Below are positions 18,534 through 26,677 of a stretch of DNA of 64,000 nt, piece by piece. The stretch is taken from positions 1 through 64,000 of the forward strand of contig JAGRGB010000079.1 of NCBI GenBank assembly GCA_020445745.1, written 5' to 3'. A program made the position numbers and the translations under genes. The notes under the pieces are model-generated. The model saw only the letters and a list, made by a program, of their open reading frames with translations, made no database searches and was not told the origin of the DNA. This DNA comes from Rhodocyclaceae bacterium. Its GTDB lineage: Bacteria > Pseudomonadota > Gammaproteobacteria > Burkholderiales > Rhodocyclaceae. The first letter of the stretch is position 1; every line of letters starts with the position of its first letter.

Positions 18534-18899
18534 TCAGTTGCCGCTGGCGGGGCGCGGCGTGCCTCGGTTGGGCATCACCAGGCAGACCGTGTCGTCGAGA
18601 TCGATCACCTGCAGCGGGCCGTCGGCAGTGCTGCCCTTCAGCGCCAGCCGGCTGCCGGGAACCTGGGGCATCTCGTCGAGCGAACGCGCGTCGAACAGCA
18701 AGCGGCCGTGCTGCCAGCAGCGAAGCTGGATGCGGCCCGGATCGGGACTGACGGCGACGCTCGGCTCGCTCTTGGGCGTCGTCTGCCCCACGACTGTGGT
18801 CTGGCCCATGCCGGCGGTCTGCCCCATGCCCGCCAACGCCAGGCACGAGGCGGCGGCAAGGGCGGCCCCGAGGAGCGCGCGCCTATCGGTAACTGACAT
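18534..18899 (-). CDS. small exported protein with GMGQT repeats
   Basis: 121 residues. An N-terminal twin-arginine-like start (TDRRALLGAALAAASCLAL) leads into a short imperfect repeat (GMGQTAGMGQTTVVGQTT, about 28-45). A compact domain of about 70 residues follows, with two Cys (LRCWQHG, DTVCLVMP). GGAGGG lies 8 bases before the ATG at 18899. It could be exported by Sec or Tat. No family is recognised. It is the last gene of a minus-strand set with the OmpA-like protein upstream. Confidence 0.65.
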   Translation of the reverse strand: MSVTDRRALLGAALAAASCLALAGMGQTAGMGQTTVVGQTTPKSEPSVAVSPDPGRIQLRCWQHGRLLFDARSLDEMPQVPGSRLALKGSTADGPLQVIDLDDTVCLVMPNRGTPRPASGN

Positions 18900-19106
18900 G
18901 CAAGTAGCCCTCCACGGGTTTTCCGCCCCCAGATGCCCCAAAGGAGTTCGTGGCGCAGTCCGGTGCGTGCCCTGACGGTGGCAGCGCGTTGTGGGCGGCG
19001 ATCGTCGCTCGCGGGCCGCCGATCACGTTGTGTTCCGTGGCCGCCCCGCTGGCACTGGCGGTTCGCGACGTCACTGCCGCGAACCGGGCTCGCTGATCCA
19101 TCGGGC

Positions 19107-19760
19107 TCAGCCGCGCGCGGCGCGGAACTCGACCCGACGATTGCGCGGCGCGAACGGATTGCCGGTGTCGATCGGCATGGCCTCCCCGTAGCCCTCGACC
19201 ACCAGTTGATCGGGCGAGATGCCGTGGCGATAGACCAGATAGTTCTTGACCGCCTTGGCGCGGGCCAGCGACAACTTCCGGTTGTATTCGTCGGAGCCGA
19301 CCGCGTCGGTGTGCCCCTCGATCTTGACCCGGACATCGACGCCGGCCAGTCGGATACCTTCGGCAACGGCGTCGAGCTGGAACGTTGCCGACGGCTGAAT
19401 CGAAGCCGAATCGAAGGCGAACTGGACCGGCAGCGCAAACCCTTCGGCCGGTGCCTCGCTGGTCACCGGCGCAGCTTCGTGCGCGGTGTCGGTGGACTCC
19501 GCGGTGAAGCCGGTATCCACCGGTGTATTGTCCGCGGTCTGGATCAGATGGATCGACCGCGTGCGGATCGAGCGGGTCCGAATCGTGGGGGTTTGGGCTT
19601 CGGTCGCGGCCTGGGCCGGCTTCGCGCCGAGAATGCGGGCGACGATCATCGGGTCGGGCCGCTCGTCGGCGTTGTAGTAGACGACCTCACCGCCGGCATG
19701 GGCCGCGGCGCTGGCAAAGGCGGCGATCAGGCTTGTGGCGATCAGTTTGCGGGTGTTCAT
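19107..19760 (-). CDS. OmpA-family peptidoglycan-binding protein
   Basis: 217 residues: signal peptide (about 1-23, SAAAHAGG), a low-complexity linker with a repeated IRTRS motif (about 60-70), and a C-terminal OmpA domain (about 105-215). OmpA hallmarks are FAFDSASIQPSA, IEGHTDAVGSDEYNRKLSLARAKAVKNYL and the closing NRRVEFRA. It would anchor the outer envelope to peptidoglycan. There is no barrel, so it is a periplasmic or lipoprotein-like linker. GGAG six bases upstream favours MNTRKLI (19760) over the ATG at 19766. Confidence 0.9.
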   Translation of the reverse strand: MNTRKLIATSLIAAFASAAAHAGGEVVYYNADERPDPMIVARILGAKPAQAATEAQTPTIRTRSIRTRSIHLIQTADNTPVDTGFTAESTDTAHEAAPVTSEAPAEGFALPVQFAFDSASIQPSATFQLDAVAEGIRLAGVDVRVKIEGHTDAVGSDEYNRKLSLARAKAVKNYLVYRHGISPDQLVVEGYGEAMPIDTGNPFAPRNRRVEFRAARG

Positions 19761-19847
19761 GTCCATCTCCTGGGGTTCGTACTGCCTTGTCGTGAGGTGA
19801 GTCGCGACGTCGCGCGCCGAGGTTCAGTTTTCTTTGCCGGCGCTGCG

Positions 19848-19928
19848 TCAGATCACGAACGCGGTGGTGACCGCCAGCGCTGCAACCGCGATCAGGGTGA
19901 CGATGGCGTAGATACGGGCGGCTTCCAT
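19848..19928 (-). CDS. 26-residue single-helix membrane peptide
   Basis: ATG at 19928 to TGA at 19848 encodes a peptide that is almost entirely one hydrophobic helix (MEAARIYAIVTLIAVAA then LAVTTAFVI). AGGAGAAGATC directly precedes the ATG at ideal spacing. It is 87 bases upstream of the OmpA-like gene on the same strand. Length and layout resemble other bacterial micro-membrane proteins such as KdpF or CydX, but there is no sequence match I can name. Function unknown. Confidence 0.6.
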   Translation of the reverse strand: MEAARIYAIVTLIAVAALAVTTAFVI

Positions 19929-20358
19929 GATCTTCTCCTGGTCGTTGCGTGTCGTGCATGCATGGGTCGCAGCGTCGCTGCCGGCGGTTCAAAGAAGTTG
20001 CGGCGAGGGGTGGTTGCGGCACGCGGATCCCTTTGCCGCCGTGTCGCGAGCCGGCACGAGAGCGAAAAAATGGCAGGGCAATCGCCCTGCCAAAAATCGC
20101 GAGGAGCACACGCGAATATCCTGAACTGGCCGATTTGGCCCCGTGCCCGGCGTTGCCGAGGGGCGCGGCGGCGATGGCGATGACGGCATTCGGGGCCGGT
20201 CTTTCGCAATCGGGCCGGCTGGCGGAGCTCGTATCGGCTGCCCGTCTGTTGCCTGAGTCGTGATCGCCGGGAAACCGGTTCGAGAACTGGGTCACGCTTG
20301 CGGGAACGTGGCCGGGGACGGCATGATGGGTGCCGCGTGCACCATGGAGGGCATTCCA
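19929..20358. other. 430-base divergent region with an sRNA-like module
   Basis: Lies between the minus-strand micro-peptide gene and the plus-strand CBS/DUF294 gene. It holds the sRNA-like module at 20065-20140. In-frame codons upstream of 20359 could extend the CBS/DUF294 protein, but have no ribosome site. Confidence 0.45.
20065..20140 (-). ncRNA. candidate small RNA, copy 2 (diverged)
   Basis: Minus strand: a GGCC/GGCC hairpin (about 20139-20127), then GUGCUCCUCGCG (anti-Shine-Dalgarno-like, about 20110-20099), then a 9-bp hairpin (20092-20084 with 20079-20071; loop GAUU) followed by six U (20070-20065). The terminator part is convincing; the rest is less like copies 1 and 3. It sits in the 5' region of the micro-peptide/OmpA transcription unit, so it could instead be the end of an antisense transcript. 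Confidence 0.45.
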
Positions 20359-22224
20359 GTGAGCAGCGTCGAATTGCTCGAGATCCGGGATTTTCTGGCC
20401 GAAGTACCTCCATTCTCGCTGCTCGACGAAGCCACGCTCGGCGCCCTTGTCGATGACCTGACGATCCGCTATCTGCGTCGCGGCAGTCCGTTCCCGCCGG
20501 AGGGTGAAGACGAACCGCAGTGCTACGTGCTGCGCAAGGGCGCGATCGAGGAGCGTGACGACGACAATCTGCTGCTCGCAAAGTACGCGGAAGGCGACGT
20601 CTTCGACGCTGCCGGGCTGGCCGCCGGCGGAGGACGCTACCGGGCCGTCGAGGATCTGCTGTTGTATTGCCTGCCGTCGGATCGCCTGCGCGAATGCCGG
20701 CGCGAGGTTCCCGACGTCGATGCCTTCTTCCAGCGCACGCTCGGCGAACACCTGCGCCACGCCCGCCACACGGTCGCCGACCGGGTCATGTTCCGGCCCA
20801 ATCTCATGAGCATGCCACTGTCGTCGTTCATCGCGCGGCACCCGGTGACCGCTCCGCCCGCCACCTCGATTCGCGAGGTCGCGGCGCTGATGGGAAACCA
20901 GGCGACGGCGGCGATGCTGGTGGTCGAGGACGGTCAGTTGCGCGGTATCGTCACCGATCGCGATCTGCGCGCCCGCTGCCTGGCGACCGGGCATTCGCCT
21001 GAGTCGCCGATCTCCAGCATCATGACCGCCGATCCGCGCACCTTGGCTCCCGAGCACCCGGCCTTCGAAGCGCTGATGGTGATGACCCGGCGTGGCATCG
21101 ACCATCTTCCGATCGTCGAAAACGGCGAGATCCGGGGCATGGTGTCGACCCGCGACCTGCTGCGCTGGCAAAGTGCCAATGCTGCGCACCTGGCCATGCT
21201 GATCCGCAGCTGCGAGGATGCCGCCGGACTGCCGGCGCTCAGTGCGGAATTGCCGGAACTGGAGATCCAGATGCTGGCCGGCGGCGCAACCGCCGGGCAG
21301 ATCGGCCAGGCGGTGTCCTCGATTGCAGACGGATTGGCGAGCCGCCTGCTCGAACTCGGCCAGGCCCGCCTCGGCCCCGCGCCGGTGGCCTTCGCGTGGC
21401 TGGCCGGGGGCTCCCAGGGCCGGCAGGAACAGTCCACCCATTCCGATCAGGACAATGCGCTGATCATCGCCGACGATTACGACGAGGCCGCCCACGGGGC
21501 CTATTTCGAAGCGCTTGCGCGATTCGTCAACGACGGCCTCAACGATTGCGGCTTTCGCTACTGCCCGGGCGAGATCATGGCCAGCAATCCGAAGTGGCGC
21601 CAACCCCTGTCGCAGTGGCAGGACAGTTTCCGCGTGTGGATCCGCCATACGGACGAAACCTTGGCCAAGGTGCTCGTCAACTTTCTCGACCTGCGGCTGG
21701 TGGCCGGCGCCCCCGAACTGCAGGCGGCGATGACGCGCCACGTCGTCGAAGAGAGTCGACACAGCGAGCGCTTCCTCGCCCAACTGGTAGAGAACATGCT
21801 CGCCAACCGGCCTCCACTGGGCTTCTTCCGCCATCTCGTGCTGATCGCCAGCGGCGAGCATGCCAAGACCTTCGACATCAAGACTCGCGGCATCATTCCG
21901 ATCGTGGATCTGGCGCGGGTTCAGGCGCTGGCCGCGGGCATCACCGAAGTCGGCACCGTCCGTCGCCTGCATGCCTGCGTCGCCGGCCATGTGCTGAGCG
22001 AGGAGTCGGCCAGCGAACTCGAGGAGGCCCACGAGTTCCTCGGTCTGCTGCGCATCCGCCATCAGGTCGAGCAGATCCGTGAAGGCCAGCCGCCGGACAA
22101 TTTCGTCGATCCCGAACGCTTGACCTCCCTCGAACGCAAGCACCTGAAGGACGTGTTCGCGGTGGTCGGCGACATGCAAAGGACTCTTGCGGTGCGCTAC
22201 TCCGCTGGTGGAGTCGCCGCATGA
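20359..22224 (+). CDS. cNMP-like/CBS/DUF294 nucleotidyltransferase-like regulator
   Basis: 621 residues with three modules: a cyclic-nucleotide-binding-like domain (about 1-125), a CBS pair (about 150-275: VTDRDLRARC and VSTRDLLRW mark each CBS end), and a DUF294 nucleotidyltransferase-like domain with its C-terminal partner (about 330-620; GGSQGRQEQSTHSDQDNALI is the DUF294 signature with the G(S/G)..R.E....D.D core). CBS modules bind adenine nucleotides. The GTG at 20359 has GGAGG 8 bases upstream, better than the in-frame ATG at 20344. The exonuclease gene follows 48 bases later, a pairing seen in many Proteobacteria near acetate or dicarboxylate transport genes. Confidence 0.88.
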   Translation: MSSVELLEIRDFLAEVPPFSLLDEATLGALVDDLTIRYLRRGSPFPPEGEDEPQCYVLRKGAIEERDDDNLLLAKYAEGDVFDAAGLAAGGGRYRAVEDLLLYCLPSDRLRECRREVPDVDAFFQRTLGEHLRHARHTVADRVMFRPNLMSMPLSSFIARHPVTAPPATSIREVAALMGNQATAAMLVVEDGQLRGIVTDRDLRARCLATGHSPESPISSIMTADPRTLAPEHPAFEALMVMTRRGIDHLPIVENGEIRGMVSTRDLLRWQSANAAHLAMLIRSCEDAAGLPALSAELPELEIQMLAGGATAGQIGQAVSSIADGLASRLLELGQARLGPAPVAFAWLAGGSQGRQEQSTHSDQDNALIIADDYDEAAHGAYFEALARFVNDGLNDCGFRYCPGEIMASNPKWRQPLSQWQDSFRVWIRHTDETLAKVLVNFLDLRLVAGAPELQAAMTRHVVEESRHSERFLAQLVENMLANRPPLGFFRHLVLIASGEHAKTFDIKTRGIIPIVDLARVQALAAGITEVGTVRRLHACVAGHVLSEESASELEEAHEFLGLLRIRHQVEQIREGQPPDNFVDPERLTSLERKHLKDVFAVVGDMQRTLAVRYSAGGVAA

Positions 22225-22272
22225 GCGAGGGCCGGATCCGCACGGCGTCGGCGCCTTGGCGGAGGAACTGAG

Positions 22273-22953
22273 TTGTTCGGTCTGTTCGGGCCCGACGCAC
22301 GGCGTCGCAGGCTGCTCAAGAAGGCACCGGAGGGGCCGCTGCGCGATTTCCTGGCGGTACCCTTTCCTGCGCGCCGCAGCGACTGGCGCAAGGTGCCTTT
22401 CGTCGCCCTCGACCTGGAAACGACCGGCGGAGATCCGCAGCGCGACGAGATTGTCAGCTTCGGCTGGGTGTGCATCGAGAAGGAGCGGATCGTGCTGTCG
22501 ACGGCCCGCCATCGGGTGCTGCGGTTGCGTGGCGACATGAGTCCCGAATCGGCCGTGATCCACCGCATCACCGATGACGAGTCGGCCGAGGGTGCGCCGC
22601 TCGACGTGGTGCTGTCGGAGTTTCTCGCAGTGCTCGCGGGGCGTGTCATGGTGGCCCACTACACGCCCACCGAAGTCGGATTCATCGCCGCCGCCAGCCG
22701 GCGCGTCTATGGTGCCGAGATCGTGACGCCGGCGGTCGATACGCTGGCCCTGGCCACCACGGCGGCACAACTGGAGAATCGCAGGCCGGTCCGCGGCGAG
22801 TTCCGCCTGGGCAATCTGCGGCGCCGTTTCGGGCTGCCGCGCTATCCCGCTCACAATGCCCTGAGTGACGCCCTGTCTGCGGCCGAACTCTTCCTCGCGC
22901 TGGCCTCGGAACGCCGCGGTCCGATCGACCTCGGGATGCTGCTCGTCGACTAG
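22273..22953 (+). CDS. DnaQ-like 3'-5' exonuclease
   Basis: 226 residues with the DEDD exonuclease fold: ExoI DLETTG (Asp/Glu, about residue 46), ExoII around AHYTPTEVGFI, and ExoIII H..(L)SDALSAAELF near 195-205. It would degrade DNA or RNA ends or act as a housekeeping nuclease, and is not the Pol III epsilon subunit (context and length differ). Start is TTG at 22273, with GGAGGAACTGAG just before it. It forms a two-gene unit with the CBS/DUF294 gene. Confidence 0.87.
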   Translation: MFGLFGPDARRRRLLKKAPEGPLRDFLAVPFPARRSDWRKVPFVALDLETTGGDPQRDEIVSFGWVCIEKERIVLSTARHRVLRLRGDMSPESAVIHRITDDESAEGAPLDVVLSEFLAVLAGRVMVAHYTPTEVGFIAAASRRVYGAEIVTPAVDTLALATTAAQLENRRPVRGEFRLGNLRRRFGLPRYPAHNALSDALSAAELFLALASERRGPIDLGMLLVD

Positions 22954-22976
22954 CGGCCGTGCGCGCCGCAATTGCG

Positions 22977-23040
22977 GACAAAGACGGCAGGATCGAAATC
23001 CTGCCGAGAAACACGAGGGAGGTTGCAAGTCTTCTTTCGG
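22977..23040 (-). ncRNA. candidate small RNA, copy 3
   Basis: Minus strand: CCUCCCUC (23022-23015), a GUG-containing spacer, then a 9-bp hairpin with UUCG loop (23006-22998 with 22993-22985) followed by UCUUUGUCC. The order and sequence match copy 1 closely (C/U tract, GUG, GGCAGGA, UUCG, UCCUGCC, GUCC), but the U tract is interrupted. It lies convergent with the exonuclease gene, 24 bases after its stop, so the hairpin could also serve that gene. The 5' end is not determined. Confidence 0.5.
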
Positions 23041-23192
23041 CCGCGCTGCGGTTTGCTTGAGGCATTCCGGGCCGGCCTCGTGCTCGGCCCCGCCGCAGGG
23101 CATCGACGGGTGTGCGCACGCCACCATTGCGCGGACGCGCGCCGAGGCCCTGTGCGACGAGGAGGGCGGAGGCGCAGGCTATGATGGCGTCG

Positions 23193-23621
23193 TCAGAACG
23201 GCGTGATGTCCGACAGCCAGACCACGGCGACGTAGCGCAGTCCCTTGCCGAGCCCGACCAGCACCACGAAGATGTCGAGCCGCACCCGCATGATGCCGGC
23301 GATCAGTGTCAGCGGGTCTCCGCCAACCGGCATCCACGCCAGCAGCAACGTCCACACGCCGTAGCGCTGGTACCAGCGCTGGGCCTTTTCGATCTGCGCC
23401 GGCTTGAAGTAGAACCAGCGGCGCTCCTGAAAGCGCAGCAGATAGCGGCCCAGCCACCAATTGACGACGGCGCCGAGGGTGTTGCCGGCCGTCGCGGTGA
23501 ACACCAGCGATATCGGCTCGCCGCCCTCGCGCAGCAACGCGAACAGGACCACCTCGGAATAGAACGGCAGGATCGTCGCGGCGAGAAAGGACGATCCGAA
23601 CAGCAACAGATAGGCGCTCAC
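23193..23621 (-). CDS. YqaA-like small membrane protein (DedA/SNARE-associated family)
   Basis: 142 residues with three to four hydrophobic segments (LLLFGSSFLAATILPFYSE, LVFTATAGNTLGAVVNWWLG, TLLLAWMPVGGDPLTLIAGI, FVVLVGLGKGLRYVAVVWL). The E..L...GN..G....W..G pattern is typical of the YqaA branch of DedA-like membrane proteins, linked to lipid or ion homeostasis. The GTG at 23621 has AGGGG 8 bases upstream; an ATG at 23648 is an alternative. It follows the amidotransferase gene by 76 bases on the same strand. Confidence 0.82.
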   Translation of the reverse strand: MSAYLLLFGSSFLAATILPFYSEVVLFALLREGGEPISLVFTATAGNTLGAVVNWWLGRYLLRFQERRWFYFKPAQIEKAQRWYQRYGVWTLLLAWMPVGGDPLTLIAGIMRVRLDIFVVLVGLGKGLRYVAVVWLSDITPF

Positions 23622-23697
23622 CGGACGACCCCTGTCGCTGCGCGACATCCTCGCCGAGGGAGGGCGAGGGCACCTTCGGGCGGCCGGGCGGGGACGC

Positions 23698-24366
23698 TCA
23701 CGCTTCTGCCTGTTGCACCAGCCAGCGGAACAGGCGCATTTGGGGCGGCAGGTAGAACAGGTACTCCGGATGCCACTGCACGCCGATGATCGCGCACTTG
23801 CCGTGGTGCTCGAAGGCCTGCACGATGCGGTCGAGATCGTGGCCGACGACCACCAGACCGTCGCCACAATTGCGCACGGCCTGGTGATGCAGGCTGTTGA
23901 CCCGGATGCGCCGGCGGCGACAGATCGTGGCGACCCGCGAACCGGCGGCCAGCATGACCTGCTTGGTCGGCAGCAGGCCGGGCCGATTGTAGGTGAATTG
24001 TCGCATGCCGCGTATGTCCTGATGCAGGTCGCCACCGAGCACGACGTTGATCAGTTGTGCCCCGCGGCAAATGCCGAGCAAGGGAATGTTGCGGGCCAGC
24101 GCCCATTCGATCCAGCGGATCTCGAGGGCGTCGCGCGCCGGGTCGAGCCGCACCTGCTGGCTGAGGTCGCCGCCATAGTGCTCCGGGCTGATGTCCTCGC
24201 CCCCCCCGATCACCAGGCCGCGATAGTCCTCGTGGCGCGGCAGGTGGCGCACACTGATGCGCTCCGCGCGTGCGCCGGTCAGCAGCAATGCGGTGCGGGC
24301 GGCCCACCAGGAAGGCGACCAGCGACGCGCCGAGCCGGTCACGCCAATCCGTGGTCTCGCAGCCAT
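23698..24366 (-). CDS. class I glutamine amidotransferase-like (PuuD/C26) protein
   Basis: 222 residues with the class I GATase triad region: nucleophile Cys in LLGICRGAQ (about residue 99) and His-Glu in GVQWHPEY near the end; GGGEDI.P..Y is the gamma-Glu-GABA hydrolase signature. It would hydrolyse a gamma-glutamyl or similar isopeptide bond. Its gene overlaps the amidoligase gene by 28 bases, so ligase and hydrolase are co-translated and may make and break the same amide bond. Start ATG at 24366 (MAARPRIGVTG). Confidence 0.88.
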   Translation of the reverse strand: MAARPRIGVTGSARRWSPSWWAARTALLLTGARAERISVRHLPRHEDYRGLVIGGGEDISPEHYGGDLSQQVRLDPARDALEIRWIEWALARNIPLLGICRGAQLINVVLGGDLHQDIRGMRQFTYNRPGLLPTKQVMLAAGSRVATICRRRRIRVNSLHHQAVRNCGDGLVVVGHDLDRIVQAFEHHGKCAIIGVQWHPEYLFYLPPQMRLFRWLVQQAEA

Positions 24367-25328
24367 TCGTCCAGGTGTGCGTCCCAACTGCTGCGTGATA
24401 CACCGAACAACGGGCGCTCGGCGGCCACGAAGTCAACGGAAAGCCGATCGAGAAGGCCGACGTCGTCGGCGAGTCGCTCGACCACCAGCCACGAATCCCA
24501 GGCGGCCGCCAGCGACCAGCCCGGCTCCTCGATGCGACAGTCGGGCAGGCGGTAGTGGAAGGTCGGGCGCGGCTTGATCCGTTCGTCTTCGAGCACTGCC
24601 CTGACACGCCCGGGATCGACGCTCATGAACAGCGGCAGCATGTCGAGTGCGCGGTTGCGCGTCGGGTTGTCCTCGAGGTAGTCGTCGATCAGCCGAGCCA
24701 ACGTATCGGCGCCGCGACGGCTCGCGAGAAGGCGTACGTAGCGCTCGGGGTAGAGATCGACGTAGGGACTGATGCGTCGCGACAGATCGATCTGCTGGAC
24801 GTCCGCCAGCCACCACTGCAGCAGCCCGAAGGCGCGGATATGGCGCTCGATGGTTCCGCCGTCGGTGCTCGGCAGTTCCGCATTGACATGGACTCCCAGG
24901 GCCGAAATCAACGAATCGCCGGTGCCGCGCGCACCCGACGCGCGCAACGCCTCTACGGCCGGCAGCAGCATGCCGATGCGGTCGACGAAGATCGGCGGGC
25001 ATACCAGCTCGAGCGGAACGATATCCCGGCTGAGGGTCTTCAGCAGTTCGACCCACTGGGCGCTGCCTTCGCCGATGCTGCTGGCCTCGGCCTGTTGCTT
25101 GAGGTAAGCCCAATCGACCTCGAGCCGGAACTCGCCGAGAGATGGCGCATCCAGTCTGAAATCCACTTCGGTGCGCTTCGCGCAAAGCGCGCCCAGGGCC
25201 TCGGCGCAGATCCGGGCCGCACGATCGATCGGCAGCCCGGAGAATTCGATCTCGAAGCCGACGTGGCGCCACTCGCCATTCTTGCGGCATGGCCGCGGAG
25301 GCAGGCTCAGCCGTGCACCATGGATCAT
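24339..25328 (-). CDS. amidoligase-family enzyme (glutamine-synthetase-like fold)
   Basis: 329 residues. The N-terminal HVGFEIEFSG and later FRLEVDWAYLK are the Amidoligase_2 metal/ATP-binding motifs, followed by alpha-helical sequence to the C-terminus. The family is related to glutamine synthetase and gamma-glutamyl ligases and is predicted to form amide bonds between amino acids, peptides or proteins. It is paired with a class I GATase-like protein, an association noted for this family in comparative-genomics work. No substrate is known. Start ATG at 25328; upstream in-frame sequence is shadow-like. Confidence 0.85.
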   Translation of the reverse strand: MIHGARLSLPPRPCRKNGEWRHVGFEIEFSGLPIDRAARICAEALGALCAKRTEVDFRLDAPSLGEFRLEVDWAYLKQQAEASSIGEGSAQWVELLKTLSRDIVPLELVCPPIFVDRIGMLLPAVEALRASGARGTGDSLISALGVHVNAELPSTDGGTIERHIRAFGLLQWWLADVQQIDLSRRISPYVDLYPERYVRLLASRRGADTLARLIDDYLEDNPTRNRALDMLPLFMSVDPGRVRAVLEDERIKPRPTFHYRLPDCRIEEPGWSLAAAWDSWLVVERLADDVGLLDRLSVDFVAAERPLFGVSRSSWDAHLDEWLRDHGLA

Positions 25329-25781
25329 CGTGGACTGCGCCCACGGTGTCGGTGGGCGGCCGGCGACAGAGACGACGGAGACATGGAGAAAGTATATCCC
25401 GCCGGAGCAGCGGCGCTTCCTGCCGGGCCGTGGCGCTGACCGAGGCTGGTGACGCAACCGCCGAACGTCGGTCGTTCGCCGCCCTGGCCCGGGATGCGGC
25501 GACCGCTCGAGCGGCACGCGAACGAATCCTCGGTCGGCATCCGGCAAGCACCGCTGCCGGATGCACGTGGCCGAGCCGCCTTCCCCGACGGACGTGACGT
25601 CGACGGTTCGATGCCGACCGCGGCTGCGGCGGCTCGCCGGAGGCTCCCTGCCGCCGGTGTTTGCAATTTGTGCCAAATGACGGGTTGTCCCCTGTTCGTT
25701 CGGCGCCTATGCTGCGCGACGCGTGCAAGCGCAAGGCGAGTGCATCGGCACCGCCATCGACAACAACACGAGGGAAGGAAA
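25329..25781. other. 453-base divergent region
   Basis: Between the amidoligase (minus) and Cache gene (plus). No supported gene; it should hold both promoters. 25660-25780 is less GC-rich than the rest. Confidence 0.45.
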
Positions 25782-26216
25782 ATGAAAAAGATCGTTGCAG
25801 CCATGGCCATCGGCCTGACCACCACTTTTGCCTTCGCCAGTGATTACGGCACGGCCGACGAAGCCAAGGCGATGCTCGAAAAGGCGGCGGCTGCGGTCGC
25901 GGCCGACAAGGACGCGGCGCTTGGTCATTTCGCCAAGGGCGAAGGCGGCTTCAAGGATCGTGACCTGTATCCGTTCTGCGGCGGGCCGGACGGCAACTTC
26001 ACGGCGCACCCGTCGCTGACCGGGAAGAGCCTGAAGGATCTGAAGGACAAGGCCGGCCAGCCGATCGGCGAGAAGATCTATGCTGCCGCCAAGGAAGGAG
26101 AGATCGCCGAGGTCGGGTACATGTGGCCGCGGCCCGGCAGCACCGACCCGGTGGAGAAGGTCACCTTCGTGACCCGAATCGGCGATCAGGTCTGTGCGGT
26201 CGGCTACTACAAGTAA
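25782..26216 (+). CDS. secreted single-Cache domain protein
   Basis: 144 residues: signal peptide (MKKIVAAMAIGLTTTFAFAS), then one small Cache-type ligand-binding domain (about 25-144) with ALGHFAKGEGGFKDRDLYPFC, a double-Pro/Gly loop and the usual end VTRIGDQVCAVGYYK. Such stand-alone periplasmic Cache proteins bind small ligands and may present them to membrane sensors. Two Cys (about 66 and 138) could form a disulfide. AGGGAAGGAAA precedes the ATG; an intrinsic terminator follows 47 bases after the stop, so this is a single-gene unit. Confidence 0.88.
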   Translation: MKKIVAAMAIGLTTTFAFASDYGTADEAKAMLEKAAAAVAADKDAALGHFAKGEGGFKDRDLYPFCGGPDGNFTAHPSLTGKSLKDLKDKAGQPIGEKIYAAAKEGEIAEVGYMWPRPGSTDPVEKVTFVTRIGDQVCAVGYYK

Positions 26217-26263
26217 GGTCGGCAGGTCGGGCCCGCTGTCCAGCACGCGGTCCGCAACAGGAG

Positions 26264-26287
26264 CGGCGCCCGAAAGGGCGCCGTTTT
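26264..26287 (+). terminator. Rho-independent terminator after the Cache gene
   Basis: Eight-bp stem (26264-26271 with 26276-26283), GAAA loop, then TTTTCGTTT. Confidence 0.9.
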
Positions 26288-26318
26288 CGTTTCCGCGACG
26301 GGCCCTCCGGCGTGCCGC

Positions 26319-26561
26319 CTAGAGCTTGAGGTGGCTACCGTCGCACAGCGGCGGCGAGGCGGTGTGCTTGCAGCCGCAGAAATACAGCGTGCCCGATTCG
26401 GCCGCGATGTGGGCCACCGGCTGGAAGCCACTGCCGGCATGGGAGCCGTCGCAGAAGGGCTGATTTGCGCTGCGACCGCAGGCGCACCAGTAGTAGGTCT
26501 TGCCGGCCTCGACGTCCACCGGAAACGGGGACTTGCGGGCGATATGCGGTGAGTCGGCCAT
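26319..26561 (-). CDS. double-CDGSH iron-sulfur protein
   Basis: 80 residues with two CDGSH motifs, each C-x-C-x(8)-P-x-CDGSH-like: WCACGRSANQPFCDGSH (about 25-41) and FCGCKHTASPPLCDGSH (about 62-78). Each binds a 2Fe-2S cluster through three Cys and one His. The role is redox or cluster transfer in the cytosol. MADSPHIA at 26561 is the usual family start, with GGAG upstream. An in-frame GTG at 26681 would overlap the znuA stop by 4 bases and add 40 residues of unfamiliar sequence; translation coupling to znuA is possible. Confidence 0.9.
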   Translation of the reverse strand: MADSPHIARKSPFPVDVEAGKTYYWCACGRSANQPFCDGSHAGSGFQPVAHIAAESGTLYFCGCKHTASPPLCDGSHLKL

Positions 26562-26677
26562 TATCCATTCTCCATTTTCGAAATGAACGCCCATTGTGTC
26601 GATGGCCGGCAGACGGATAAACCCCTGCACCTGAAATTCATCCTTGCGCACCGCGCAATCGTACCGACCGACCCGCG

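Noticed and set aside
19687-23127. 1146-residue open frame antisense to the CBS/DUF294 and exonuclease genes
   Set aside because: Long only because high GC removes stops; no domains, and the plus-strand genes are well supported.
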